Source: Lepturacanthus savala (taxonomy: Eukaryota; Chordata; Actinopteri; Scombriformes; Trichiuridae). From it: a DNA stretch of 64,000 nucleotides. Numbering within the stretch: position 1 is the stretch's first letter; each line of letters starts with the position of its first letter. Position numbers and translations under genes: made by a program. The notes under the pieces are model-generated. The model searched no databases. It worked only from the letters and a program-made list of their open reading frames with translations, and was not told the origin of the DNA. The stretch lies in the NCBI GenBank assembly GCA_030544235.1, contig CM060475.1:7587420-7651419 (forward strand). The letters run 5' to 3'. This document shows, piece after piece, positions 35,615 through 48,100 of the stretch.

Positions 35615-38600
35615 CAGTTCCATAAATACACCTGTAATGTTGTAATGTTGTGATGTTAGAGAGCAACACAGCAGGCACAGAGACAGGAGGCTATTGGGTT
35701 CAGTCTGATATTGAGAAGAATTATCACATAATTAAGCTTATTTCTTGTTTTTTTCCCCTGATTTGGGTCAATTTGGTTGTTGGAGGTTGTTGTGAGGTTC
35801 AAGGAGGTTTCTGTGAGGTTGTTGTGGGGTTGTAGGAGGTTGTTGTGAGGTTGTAGGAGTCTGCTCGGAGGTTGTGAGGTTGTTATAGGTTGTTGTGAGG
35901 TTGTAGGAGTCTGCTGGGAGGTTGTTGTGGGGTTGTAGGAGGTTGTTGTGAGGTTGTAGGAGTCTGCTCGGAGGTTGTGAGGTTGTTGTAGGTTGTTGTG
36001 AGGTTGTTGTAGGTTGTTGTGAGGTTGTAGGAGTCTGCTGGGAGGTTGTTTTGAGGTTGTAGGAGGTTGTGAGGTTGTAGGAGGTTGTTTTGAGGTTGTT
36101 GTGAGGTTGTAAGAGTCTGCTGGGAGGTTGTTTTGAGGTTGTTGTAGGAGGTTGTTGTGAAGTTTTAGGAGACTGCTGGGAGGTTGTTTTGAGGTTGTTT
36201 TGAGGTTGTGAGGTTGTAGGAGTCTGCTGGGAGGTTGTTTTGAGGTTGTTGTGAGGTTGTAGGAGTCTGCTGGGAGGTTGTTGTGAGGTTGTTGTGAGGT
36301 TGTTGTGAGGTTGTTGTGAGGTTGTTGTGAGGTTGTAGGAGTCTGCTGGGAGGTTGTAGGAGGTTGTTGTGAGGTTGTAGGAGTCTGCTGGGAGGTTGTT
36401 TTGAGGTTGTAGGAGGTTGTTGTGAGGTTGTAGGAGGTTGTTGTGAGGTTGTTGTGAGGTTGTTGTGAGGTTGTAGGAGTCTGCTGGGAGGTTGTTTTGA
36501 GGTTGTAGGAGGTTGTTGTGAGGTTGTAAGAGTCTGCTGGGAGGTTGTTTTGAGGTTGTAGGACGTTGTGAGGTTGTAAGAGTCTGCTGGGAGGTTTTTT
36601 TGAGGTTGTAGGAGGTTGTTGTGAGGTTGTAGGAGGTTGTTGACTACAGTGGCGTCCCTGCGGCGTCTCTCTGAGCTTCTTACAGCAAACACAGCGCTGC
36701 TTTGTTCTCCTGCAGCTTCACATTCTGTGGTGGATTACAGTGCTGAGCTGGAATCTCTACAGCCACATGACCAGCTAACTCCAATTTAAATCACACTGCT
36801 GCCTCAGTCAAGGCACATTTCATTAAATCACCCCTGGTTCTTATGCAAGTCTGTCGTAGACAGTGTTTAACGATAATGTCAATCTCTGTCTCAAAAACTA
36901 ATTATAACAACAACTATATTGATTGATCCTCATTAAAGCCCCAATTTGTAACTTTTGTGGATCAAATTGTCTAAAAGTGACCCGTGTTAAATATTTTGTG
37001 GAGATGTGCACTTTCATTATCATTTGTCATTGTGACTACTGTCTCTGTTGTCATTGTGACTACTGTCTCTGTTATCATGGTGACTACTGTCTCTGTTGTC
37101 ATGGTATCTACTGTCAATGTTGTCATGGTGACTAATGTCTCTGTTATTATGGTGACTACTGTCTCTTGTCATTGTAACTACTGTCTCTTGTCATTGTAAC
37201 TACTGTCACTGTTGTCATGGTGACTACTGTCTCTTGTCATTGTAACTACTGTCTCTTGTCATTGTAACTACTGTCACTGTTGTCATGGTGACTACTGTCT
37301 CTTGTCATAGTAACTACTGTCACTGTTGTCATGGTGACTACTGTCTCTGTTATCATGGTGACTACTGTCACTGTCATGGTATCTACTGTCTCTGTTGTCA
37401 TGGTGACTACTGTCTCTGTTGTCATGGTGACTACTGTCTCTGTTGTCATGGTATCTACTGTCAATGTTGTCATGGTGACTACTACCTCTGTTGTCATGGT
37501 GACTACTGTCCTTGTTGTCATGATCACTACTGTCACTGTTGTCATGGTGACTACTACCTCTGTTGTCATGGTGACTAATGTCTCTGTTATCATGGTGACT
37601 ACTGTCCTTGTTGTCATGGTCACTACTATCACTGTTGTCATGGTGACTACTGTTGCTGTTGTCACAAAAAAATAATAAAAAATGTTTTAAAAAAAAAAAT
37701 GTTAGATACGTCTTTATAATATTTGAATGCTTCACCGTGTAGCTGCAGCGTCCACGGAGACACACTCACAATCCTTTCCTTTACATTTCTTTTTTCTCAG
37801 AGGAGGTTTCCGTAGCAACGAGGCCTCATATCTACCGCTGCCGCTCGTCCAACATGGAGACCTTCAGCTGCTGGTGGCATCCACTCAACAACCTGACTGA
37901 CAGAGAGGACGTCAGCTACGTCCTCACCTACAGCAAAGAGTAGGAACTTACACACACACACACACACACACGTTAAAAGCGACTGTAGACATTTTGAACT
38001 GACGATGACACTGTGCCCTTTGACAGGGTCCTGAATTTAGAAAAAATAAGACCGTATTCGGCAGTTAATATTAATATAGTAATAATAATAATAAATGAAA
38101 GATAAGTAATATTTATAGATAGTTCACAGAACAATAAAGAAAGCAGACAAGCTGGAATCTGTTAGTTTTTTAAATCATATTTAATCAAAATTACAATTAA
38201 ACCAGCTGCCGACTCATTTTCTGCCTCTCAGTTAATCTATTGTTGGACCGAACGCTGCAGCTCAACGTTAAATTTAAATTCTCAGAGGCTAAATCAACAT
38301 TTTTCCTGCCTCATTCCAACATTCCGTAGCCTCACGTGGCCTCAGATGGACGGCAGCAGGAAAACGCTGCCGATCAATAGCAGCGATCGGATTGTAGCTT
38401 TGACCTGATGAAACATCATTGATCATCCTGCTGCTCTGGAGATGGTTTGATGGTTGTCTGTACATCACTGGAAACAGGAGGGTTTTATCTTATTAATCTA
38501 CTATGAGGTGAAATAGAAGTGTTCAATTCATAGCCCTGAAACGCCATGGTTTATATATGTATGGCTGAACTCTATTATCATCACATCAGCTGTTGTTGAG

Positions 38601-41310
38601 TTTTTCTTCAGTAACTCTCCATCTTTTATCTGCAGCAAAGGGCCTGAACAGGAATGTCCTGACTACAGCACGTCAGGACCCAACAGCTGCTACTTCGACA
38701 GCAGACACACCTCCGTGTGGACCATGTACTGCATCAGCGTCACCGCCGTCACCGCCGCCAGGAACTACACGTCCCAGCAGCACTGCCTGGACGTGGCCGA
38801 CATCGGTAAGAAAACACACACAGAGGAAACAAACAGCTGATGGTGTTTGTGGACTCTGAACTCACGTCTTGTCTTTTCTGTCACTGCATCATCCAAATGG
38901 CTTCCTGATAAGAATGAGATAAAGTTACCCGCTGACGTCACTCAGCGGCGGCCATATTGGGAAGGTCTGCTTCTCTTAACAGCAATAAAGTGACAAAAAT
39001 ACCTAGAATTTGCTGACATTTTAACTGATTACCCCAACCTTGTTGCAGACGCCCAGCAGTGGGCGGGGTCATAGCAGCCAGGGGTGGAGTCAGCACATCG
39101 GGGCGGGGTCAGAACCGCAGGGGGCGGAGTCAGAGCAGCAGGGGGCTGAGTGCAGTCAGTCAGAGGAGCAGCGATGTGCAACAGGTGGAACAAACACCTC
39201 AGGCCTCGCTGCTTCGGCTCCCGCTGCTTCACAGGATTTAATTAACATGACCTCGTCTATTTGTAGCCTAACGACCTCTGGGTTTAACTGACGTTCCTGC
39301 GGGTTGTTGCCATGGCGATGATCAGATGATTTTAATTGTTGTGATCACACAAACACACAATGACGTTACCGCGACGAAGAAACCAACGATATCTGTTAGA
39401 AGGCGGTTTTGGGTGTAGAATCCATCGTTATCTAGACACTAGGTGTGTCGCCACATGGCGGCCATCTTGCTAAGGTCGACTCGGTCCCTCAGAGCATTAT
39501 ACCTGTGGTGGAAAAGACTATGAGAATAACCAGAACAACACCATTAATGTTGTGTGTGTGTACACTAGATAATTATAATTCTGATAATTAGATTTGATTT
39601 GAATCTTTATTTTGAACATGTACGTGAGCACATGACAGTTTATAACAACTTCCAAAGAAAATAGTGTGTGTTTTCTGTGTGTGCGTGTGTGTTCCTCAGT
39701 CCAGACAGAGGCTCCAGTCAACCTGACCTATCAGCTGATGGTCGCCGGCGGTGATGAGGTCGGCCATGACGCTCTGCTGTCGTGGTCGTACCCGGCGCCC
39801 CACGACCTGCGGTACGGCTGGATCACCCTGGTCTACGAGCTGCAGTACAGACGGATGTCTGAGCCCGAGGACTGGCAGGTGGAGCAACACACACACACAC
39901 ACACACACACATATATGTACTGACATGATGGACATCCAGTCTAACATGTTTGTTGTTGTTTATTGTTTGTTGTTGTCCCCCTCAGGTGAAACACCCTCTG
40001 AGGGAGCCCCGTCTGAAGCTGCTGGGTCTTCCTCCAGGAGACTACGTGGTCCGGGTCCGTTGTCGGTCTCATAACTACGGGCTGTGGAGCCAGTGGAGTT
40101 CCCCGCTGATGATGAGCTTCCCCACCACCACCAACACAGGTGATGCTGCCACGGCAACGCCCTGGTTACCACCAGGAGGAACAACGCTCCAACACAGTTG
40201 TAATATTAAAATTTTAAAGTGTGTGTGTGTGTGTTTTTTTTTATCTGTACCTGTGCAGGTAAACTGCTGGTTTTGATCCTGGTGACGGGTGTTGGTGTCG
40301 CTGCTCTGCTGGTCATCACCTTCGGTGTCATTCCACAGAGCAAGAGGTGAAACACACACACACACACACGCACACACACCTCAGAAAAATAACTCATTTA
40401 AAGCAATGATGTAAAAATGAGTTTATTTCGCTTCAAATTTCAACCACATGTTCATGTTACATGTGATTCTAGTATAATAATATAATGTATAATAATAGCG
40501 TGTGTGTGTGGTCTCTTCTCTTTATGTTTTGACCTTCAGAATAAAAGAGTATTTCCTGCCGCCCATTCCGAAGCCGCGGATCAATGGTATTGACCCACTT
40601 CTCCTGAAGGTAAAACACACACACACACTTACACACACACACACACCATTTAAAGTTGTCTCTTTCATTAATTTCCCTCTTCTTCTCTTCTTTCTTCCAT
40701 ATTTCCTCCTCCCTCCCATCAGAAGGGCAACTTTGAAGAACTGAACCGTCATTTCAGCAGCTTCCACAGCTACCGTCCCCCCAGCTACAGGGAGGAGGTG
40801 TGGGACCATGTCAGCTCCGGCGACCTCTACCCCACCAAGGACAGAGACGGAGGTGGCGTTGGCGTCGTCCCGGTAACCGTGGCGGCCTCGGATCAGGACG
40901 CCGTCCTGGCGGTAAGGCCGTGCGGTTAATTGAATTTTAAATGCAATTTCAATTTTGCGAGTCAACCGATCTCCAGAATCATACTGATATTTTTTCGATC
41001 ATCGTATGTGGCGGCGCCATGTGACGTGTCTCCACCTCTTCGTTATCAGCTGAGACTGGAGGTCATGTCTCTGCCGGGGACGGACTACAGCGTGATGGCC
41101 AACGCCGCCGCTGGCCGCCCGTCACCGAGCCTCTACACCTGCGTCCAGGTGGACGGGGGCGTGGTCCACCTGGAGCCACGCCCACCTCGGACACCCCCAC
41201 CACTGGCGTACTGCCAGTTCCCGCCGCTCCTCGAAGAGAAGAAGAAGAAGAGAGACGCCGACGAGGCCGTGGTCCCGCTGCTGCCGGTCGCCATGGGCAA
41301 CCAGGGCTGA
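35343..41310 (+). CDS. Class I cytokine receptor of the growth hormone/prolactin receptor family
   Basis: Coding exons: 35343-35439, 37801-37939, 38636-38805, 39700-39878, 39986-40139, 40259-40346, 40540-40609, 40723-40911 and 41050-41310; all phases agree, 448 aa. Signal peptide MLWLLLCLLPPLSC. Domain 1 has CRSSNMETFSCWW and ECPDYSTSGPNSCYF (PRLR-like) plus a third Cys pair in MYCISV...HCLDVADIVQ (GHR-like). Domain 2 has GWITLVYELQYR and the WSQWS box near 229. One membrane helix, about 248-271. Box 1 is FLPPIPKPRI near 282, followed by GIDPLLLKKGNFEELN, closest to GHR. Box 1 binds JAK2. The cytoplasmic part is about 175 aa, short for the family, with tyrosines in DYSVM, LYTCVQ and AYCQF as possible STAT sites. 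Candidates: prlrb, an unusual ghr, or a separate fish-only member; I recall a zebrafish class I receptor called crfa4 but cannot say this is it. No symbol given. Confidence 0.85.
35551..35610. repeat. (TA)n microsatellite, receptor intron 1
   Basis: About 30 TA units preceded by a CA run. A likely length-variable site. Confidence 0.95.
35775..36646. repeat. GTTGTGAGG / GTAGGAGTCTGCTGG array, receptor intron 1
   Basis: Irregular mixture of GGTTGTTGTGA, GGTTGTAGGA and GTCTGCTGGGA units for 0.87 kb, G/T-rich on the sense strand. The 175-aa minus frame (TTSQQPPTTSKQ) is a repeat translation. Confidence 0.95.
37015..37665. repeat. 24-bp minisatellite, receptor intron 1
   Basis: Tandem GTCATGGTGACTACTGTCTC-TGTT, with deletions that leave 20-21-bp copies (TCTCTTGTCATTGTAACTAC). 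It ends 135 bp before the 37801 exon. Confidence 0.95.
37940..38635. other. Receptor intron 2
   Basis: Begins with a CA run at 37950, then ordinary intron sequence; nothing further recognised. Confidence 0.5.
38806..39699. other. Receptor intron 3 with duplicated YY1-like motif
   Basis: Includes a short GGGGCGGGGTCAG-type repeat (39058-39150). Two 25-bp copies sharing GGCGGCCAT.TTG..AAGGTC stand at 38947 and 39457. No coding exon seen here. Confidence 0.5.
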
Positions 41311-43180
41311 TCATGACGAACGCTATCGCCAAGAGAAGAAGAAGAAGAGTGGACTCGCCGTGAGGCGCTACAAGGTCATATGACCAGGGGCGGCCACCAT
41401 TGTCCCTCTAGGGAACGGCGTTGCCGTAGCAACAGTCACTTTGGCCTCAGTGTCAATAAGAAAGCAGCGATATAAAAAAAATCTGTTTTACTGTTTAGCT
41501 GTAAACATCTTTTACTTTGAAGGGCAAAAAAAACCAAACAGGAAATGCTGTTTTTACTCATTTTTACACAATTCCATTCTGAATACAGCGGATACAGCAA
41601 TGCATTCTGGGACAAAATTAGAAAAAAAAACCCCGACAAAATCTGCATTTAGTATCCACGGCATAGAATTCTATTTCTATTTACTAAAAGAACAAATCCA
41701 GAGCAACAAGGAAGGAAAAGATTAATGAAGGAAGGAAGAAAAGACGAAAGGAAACATGTGGAAGGACGAATAGAAGAAAGAAAGAAGAGAAGAAGGAAGG
41801 AAACATGTTGAAAGAAGGAAGGAAGGAGGCAGATTAATGTGATTTACAGCCTGAAAGAAGCTGAAAGTGTTTAATATATTATTGATGCTGTAGCAGTAAC
41901 ATAGTGTTTCACTACAGATAAAAACCCTTTATTTATTGTTGGAGCTGAGGGTTTTTACTGTGATTTAATGATTTAATGCTGCTGCTGGATCAGGTTTTTT
42001 TTTTAAGATTTTAACAGGTTAAAGACAGAAAATCAGCAGCAAAACCTCAGGAAGACCAAACCGTTCATGTCTCTTCTCTGTTTTACACGTTTAATGATGA
42101 ACGAATAAGTTATTTTCTCCAACATTCCTGTCGTTTTTTATTCGTAGAACAAGATCTGACACACGTCTGTTTAACAGAGTGTGTTTAGAGTGTTTTAAAG
42201 ACGCTGAACGACCAACCAACACGCCTCAGGTAGAGCTCCGTCTGTTCCTTTTCTAGAAAACACGGGTACAAAAAGCTGAGTTTTAACCAGTTTGTCAAAG
42301 TCATACAACAAAGTCTGAGTTTGTGAAGTTTTCCGAGGTGAATCCCTGCCGTAGATTCTACATCTAAATATATATTGTAGTGTTTTATTTGTTTCAGGTA
42401 GACGTGACGCTGTCTGTTCTTTTTTTGTTGTTGTTTTAATGTTTACTCCCACGGAAAAATATTCATGTCGAGTGATTTTTTTTGTTATTGTGGAAAAAAA
42501 AAGAAGCACTTATTCTTTAATTTGTAATAAAACGTGATACATTGAGATGAAAGCGTTGCAGGATTAATTATTTATAAACTAAATATGCTATTCTGATGAT
42601 CTGTTAATGGATTAGATCATTTATTCAGGAGAAAACGTCCAAATTCTCTGCTTCTCTTTGATTATTTCCTGGTTTCTTTAGTCTCTATAATAATAAACTG
42701 ATGATCTTTGGACAAAATTTTAGGTTGAATCTTCATCATTTTATGAACCAGACGACTAATCAATGAATCATGGCAATAATCAAAAGATTAATCAAATATA
42801 TAATATCGTTAGTAAGCAAATTGATATTTCCACCTTAAATAATTGGTTTTAACAACCTAAACCTTAAATGAAGCATATTTCAGTAGCTTAAATACTATCA
42901 GGCAGTAATTGATGTTTAATGTCAGTATTGTGTTTTCGAGGCCCTGTGACTTCAATTATGTGTGTTTTCATGTCCTGAATTAGCAGGATGATGGTCATCT
43001 GACTCAGATAAACAGATATCGTCCAGTCCGACTCAACAGGAGGAAAAGAAAAGTCAACGGAGGATTAAAGGGACAGTTCGCCACAACGTTCACTCATTAA
43101 CGGAGAGAAAATTCACTTTAACACGACGAAAAGGAAAAGAAGAAGGCGACAAGAAATAAGTGGAGAAAAGACTAACATTT
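41311..43180. other. Receptor 3' UTR and downstream
   Basis: GGAA-rich stretch at 41730-41826. AATAAA at 42526 is the best poly(A) signal, 1.2 kb after the stop. A MITE-like fragment lies at 42615-42790. No further gene. Confidence 0.5.
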
Positions 43181-44400
43181 TGTCTTTTTATTTTAAAAAG
43201 TTTTTTTTGCTTTTTTTTATCACAGTTTTGTTTATTTTTTTTCAGGTAACAATTTTTTATTTGTATTTGGAAAATTTTTAAAAAATTTTTGTCTCCCAGT
43301 TTTATTTTTTTCGGGTCACAATTTTTATATCTAAAAATTATTATAATTTTAAAAAATTTTTAATTAAAAAAAAAAAAAATTCTCTGACTTTTATCGCAAT
43401 TTTGATTGTTTTTTGCTTTTAGTGTTTTTTAGCACAGTTTTGTTTTTTTCAGGTAAAAATTTTTCATTTGTATTTGGAAAATTTAAATTTTTATCACAAA
43501 TTATTATTTTTATTTTTTTTATTTATTTTTTTTGTCTCCCAGTTTTATTTTTTTGGGTCACAATTTTGTCTTTTTATTTCAGAAACTTTATGTATTATTA
43601 CATTTTTAAATATATTTTTTATATATATAAATATTATTATAATTTAAAAAAAATGTAATTTAAAAAAAAAAATTCTCTGAATTTTATCACAATTGTGTTA
43701 CAATTTTTTGCTTTTACTCTTTTTTAGCACAGTTTTTATTTTTTTCAGGTAACAATTTTTCATTTGTATTTGGAAAATGTTAATTTTTATCACAAATAAT
43801 ATTTTTTATATTTGATATATTTTTATAATATTTTTATATATATACAAATTATTATTAGAATTTAGTTTTAACTCAAAATTTTAAAAAAAATTCTCTGACT
43901 TTTTATCGCAATTTTGTTTTTATTAAATTTTTACTTTTTAATCAGACAATTTAGCCTTTTAATCATAATTTTCTTATCTCACCATAATGTTTTTTATGTC
44001 ACAATTTTTTTATCCCCAAATCTTTTTGGCCACATATTTGTCTTTTTATCTCATAATTTCAATATTTAATCTCATCTTTTCACCAAAATGTTCACGTCGC
44101 AATTTTTACCTCACAATTTAAATGAATTGAATAATTAATTAATTAAATTTTTTATTGTGTTACAACTTTTACTTTTTATCTCACAATTTTATTATTTTTT
44201 TGTTTTATTTAAAAATGTAGGTTTTTTTTAATCACAAACTTATTATATTGATAATCCAATTCTTACTTTTCTTCTCACAATTTTGTCTTTTTATTGAAAC
44301 ATTTCATCACAATTTAGTTTCTATTGTGTCACAAATTTGACATTTTATCCTACAATTTAGTATTTTGTATCAGTATTAATTCATTTAATGTCCTAACTGT
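43181..44400. repeat. T-rich degenerate low-complexity block
   Basis: Loose repeats of TTTTATCACAATTTTG, CAGTTTTATTTTTTTC and AATTTTTCATTTGTATTTGG over 1.2 kb, probably an eroded tandem array. No protein-coding potential. Confidence 0.8.
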
Positions 44401-45195
44401 TGATCTGATGAGTGTTTTCTTTAATTTTCCAGAATAATCCCGGTGCCGTGTTGTTTTAACAGTGACTCTCAGTAAAGTAATCTATTACTCCGGCTGGTGT
44501 CGGGTATCCTGGAGCTGGGGGAGGATTCTCTCTGACTTTAGGACCCTGAGTCACTTCGGCTGCGACCAGACACACACACACACACACACACGCCGTCAGC
44601 AACAAGGTAAGAAAACCCCCCCCCCCACACACACACACACACACACTCATTATGTTTGATATGAAGTTTTCTAGCAGCAGGAAACCGTATTTTCTACTTT
44701 CCTGAGTTTTGTGACAAGTGTTTTTTCTGTAAAGTGTGACATGTCAGGCCTTTAGCTCCGTCAGACTCTCAGGCAGCTGTCGCTACGGCTATTTATAGAG
44801 ACGCTGGAAGGCCTGTTATCACACACACACACACTGAAACACACACACACATCAGCTTTGAAAACCTCACACATTTCTTATTTCATCAGTATGAAACGGC
44901 CGTTTTCCTTCTGCGTAAATTACTTTAATCATCTCTAGGATGAACAGAACATTCTGGATCTTCATTTATAACCTTGAAAACTTGTTTATGTTTGTTTGTT
45001 ATGTGGTGTATAAGAAAAACAACAAATTCCCAGCTTAACGGGTTCTTTTCGATAAAGACGAATGCCGGGCTTTTATTTTGGTAGTTTTTTTTTTCTCCGA
45101 TAAAATCGCATCAATCCGAGCGTCTCCGTCAGTTTCACCTCTCTCCATTTGTCGGATCCAGTTTTTCCTCATCGGGCGGCGGGACCTTGGTTGCC
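44401..45195. other. Region upstream of styxl2
   Basis: Contains CA runs at 44571, 44620 and 44820, and a GC-rich stretch from 45100 into the first exon. A donor-like AAG|GTAAGA at 44606 could end an untranslated exon. Not resolved. Confidence 0.4.
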
Positions 45196-48100
45196 ATGGC
45201 GACGGCCAACGAGAGCGCAGAGCGGCGGGATCAGACGGTTCCCAACGGCGACGACGGCGATGGGGAGAGCGTCCGAGGAATCCAGTCGCATTACCTCCGC
45301 TGTCCCTCACCCAGGTACAAAGAAAACCAAGAAAATATTAGATAATAGGATTAAAAAAGATCAAAAAGACTCAAATATTAGATAAAACCACCATAAAATT
45401 CAATGAACCGACCAAAAAAAGACTAAACATTAGATGAAACCACAACAGAATTGGATTAAAAAGTCCAAAATATGAAAAAAAGACTAAACTATTATATAAA
45501 ACCACCACAAAATTCAATAAAATGACTAAAATATGATAAAAAAGACTCAAATATGAGATAAAACCATAACAAAATTAAAAGATTAAAATATTAATAATAA
45601 TAATAACTCCTGGTCTGTTCCAGCTTCTCCACAGCTTCAGACTCCAGGTTTTCTATGATTTCTGGTTCTGATGCTGAGAGTTTCTTCATGGAGCCGATTC
45701 ACCTGTCGTCAGCCATCGCTGCCAAAAAGATCATCAACGAGGGTGAGAGGACGTTATTTCACCGCAAATACTGAGATACTGACATTTAACCTCTATTCAC
45801 ACTGTTAATACTGACGTTTAACCTCTATTCACACTGTTAATACTGACATTTAACCTCTATTCACACTGTTAATACTGACATTTAACCTCTATTCACACTA
45901 TTAATACTGACATTTAACTTCTATTCACACTATTAATACTGACATTTAACCTCTATTCACACTATTAATACTGACATTTAACCTCTATTCACACTATTAA
46001 TACTGACATTTAACCTCTATTCACACTATTAATACTGACATTTAACCTCTATTCACACTATTAATACTGACATTTAACTTCTATTCACGCTATTAATACT
46101 GACATTTAACTTCTATTCACGCTATTAATACTGACATTTAACCTCTATTCACACTATTAATACTGACATTTAACTTCTATTCACGCTATTAATACTGACA
46201 TTTAACTTCTATTCACGCTATTAATACTGACATTTAACCTCTATTCACGCTATTAATACTGACATTTAACTTCTATTCACACTATTAATACTGACATTTA
46301 ACCTCTATTCACGCTGTTAATACTGACATTTAACCTCTATTTACACTGTTAATACTGACATTTAACCTCTATTCACACTATTAATACTGACATTTAACTT
46401 CTATTCACGCTATTAATACTGACATTTAACTTCTATTCACACTATTAATACTGACATTTAACCTCTATTCACACTATTAATACTGACATTTAACCTCTAT
46501 TTACACTGTTATGTGATTAAATACTGTGATTTCACCCGTATTTATACTATTAGGTGATTAAAATCAGTTAAATACTGTGATTTATTCATTGACTGATTAT
46601 TATACAATAAAAACTATTAAATACTGTGATGTCAGTTGTCATTGCAGTATTAGGTGATTAGAATCAACATTACAATTAACAATTTCTGAGCTATGACCAT
46701 TAACAAAAACTAAAATCAGTCTTTTATCTAAAATCTATGAAAAAGAAGAGACTCAGATAAATAAATCTGTGCTGAAAAAATGTTCTTTCTATTTGATCTA
46801 TTGATCCAAATCTTGTTGGTTTATCGGTTCAGGTTCAGTGTAAAATTTAAAAGTTAATGTCAGAGCCGGAGTTAATGTCCAGCTCGTTACTGGCCGTTTC
46901 AGAGTAAATGATTAGATTCTTGACTGGACTCAGTGCTGCAGCTTAATGTCTGAGGCGTGTTCGACCTGCAGCGGAACACGGATCCCTGATGAGATCCGTG
47001 ACGAGTGCGGCTGTCGCGTGTTTGGCTGTTCATCGATATTCATGAGAACTGGACTCGTCCATGCGGAGCCTGACGTTTAACTCCCATCGGCTGCTTCACA
47101 GCACTTTAATTAATTAATTAATCAATTAAAGCTGCTCTAGACTGGAGAGCAGGAGAATACGACTAAAAACGCTTCACTTCAACATGAAAGAACAAGTTAA
47201 ACCACTGCTTTTCTGTTTTTAGTATCGTTCATTTATATTTAGGTTTACTTGTGATTTTTTCCCAAAGTTAAGGAAATATATTCATGACTGGTGGATACCT
47301 GACGTCATTTTAGAATAAAACCTCCGTTTGTTTCCGTCCTCAGAGCTGCCTCCTCGTGGCCCGCGGGCCGAGTCGGTACCAGAGTCCATGTTGGAGTCGG
47401 CAGATCAGCTGATGGTGGAGGACCTGTACAACCGGGTGAAGGACATGGTGGACGACCGCAGTCCCTACAACACGCCCTGCGTCCTGGACATCCAGAGAGC
47501 CATGGTCCAGGACCGGCTGGAGGCCCCCAGCAACGCCGTGGACGAGGTGTGGCCCAGCATCTTCATCGCTGAGAAGTGAGTCCCAAAAAAAAAAACAAGA
47601 AATTTCTCTGTTTTAAAAAAAACGACTTGGTTGCCAACAAAAAAACTACCTGGTTACCGACAAAAAAAACTACCTGGTTACCGACAAAAAAAACTACCTG
47701 GTTACCGACAAAAAAAAACTACCTGGTTGCCAACAAAATACTACCTGGTTGCCAACAAAAAACTACCTGGTTACCGACAAAAAAAAACTACCTGGTTACC
47801 GACAAAAAAAAACTACCTGGTTGCCAACAAAATACTACCTGGTTGCCAACAAAAAACTACCTGGTTACCGACAAAAAAAAACTACCTGGTTACTGACAAA
47901 AAAACTACCTGGTTGCCGACAAAAAAAACTACCTGGTTACTGACAAAAAAACTACCTGGTTATTGACAAAAAACCTACCTGGTTATTGACAAAAAAACTA
48001 CCTGGTTACTGACAAAAAAACTACCTGGTTACTGACAAAAAAAATACCTGGTTACTGACAAAAAAAAATACCTGGTTGCCAACAAAAAAACTACCTGGTT

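Noticed and set aside
37246..37765. 139-157-aa minus frames (VTMTTVTVV, SSHHDNSD)
   Set aside because: Translations of the 24-bp minisatellite in the receptor intron.
35343..41310. Calling the receptor simply growth hormone receptor or prolactin receptor
   Set aside because: WSQWS excludes a typical GHR; the third domain-1 disulfide and box-1 context exclude a typical PRLR. Left without a symbol.
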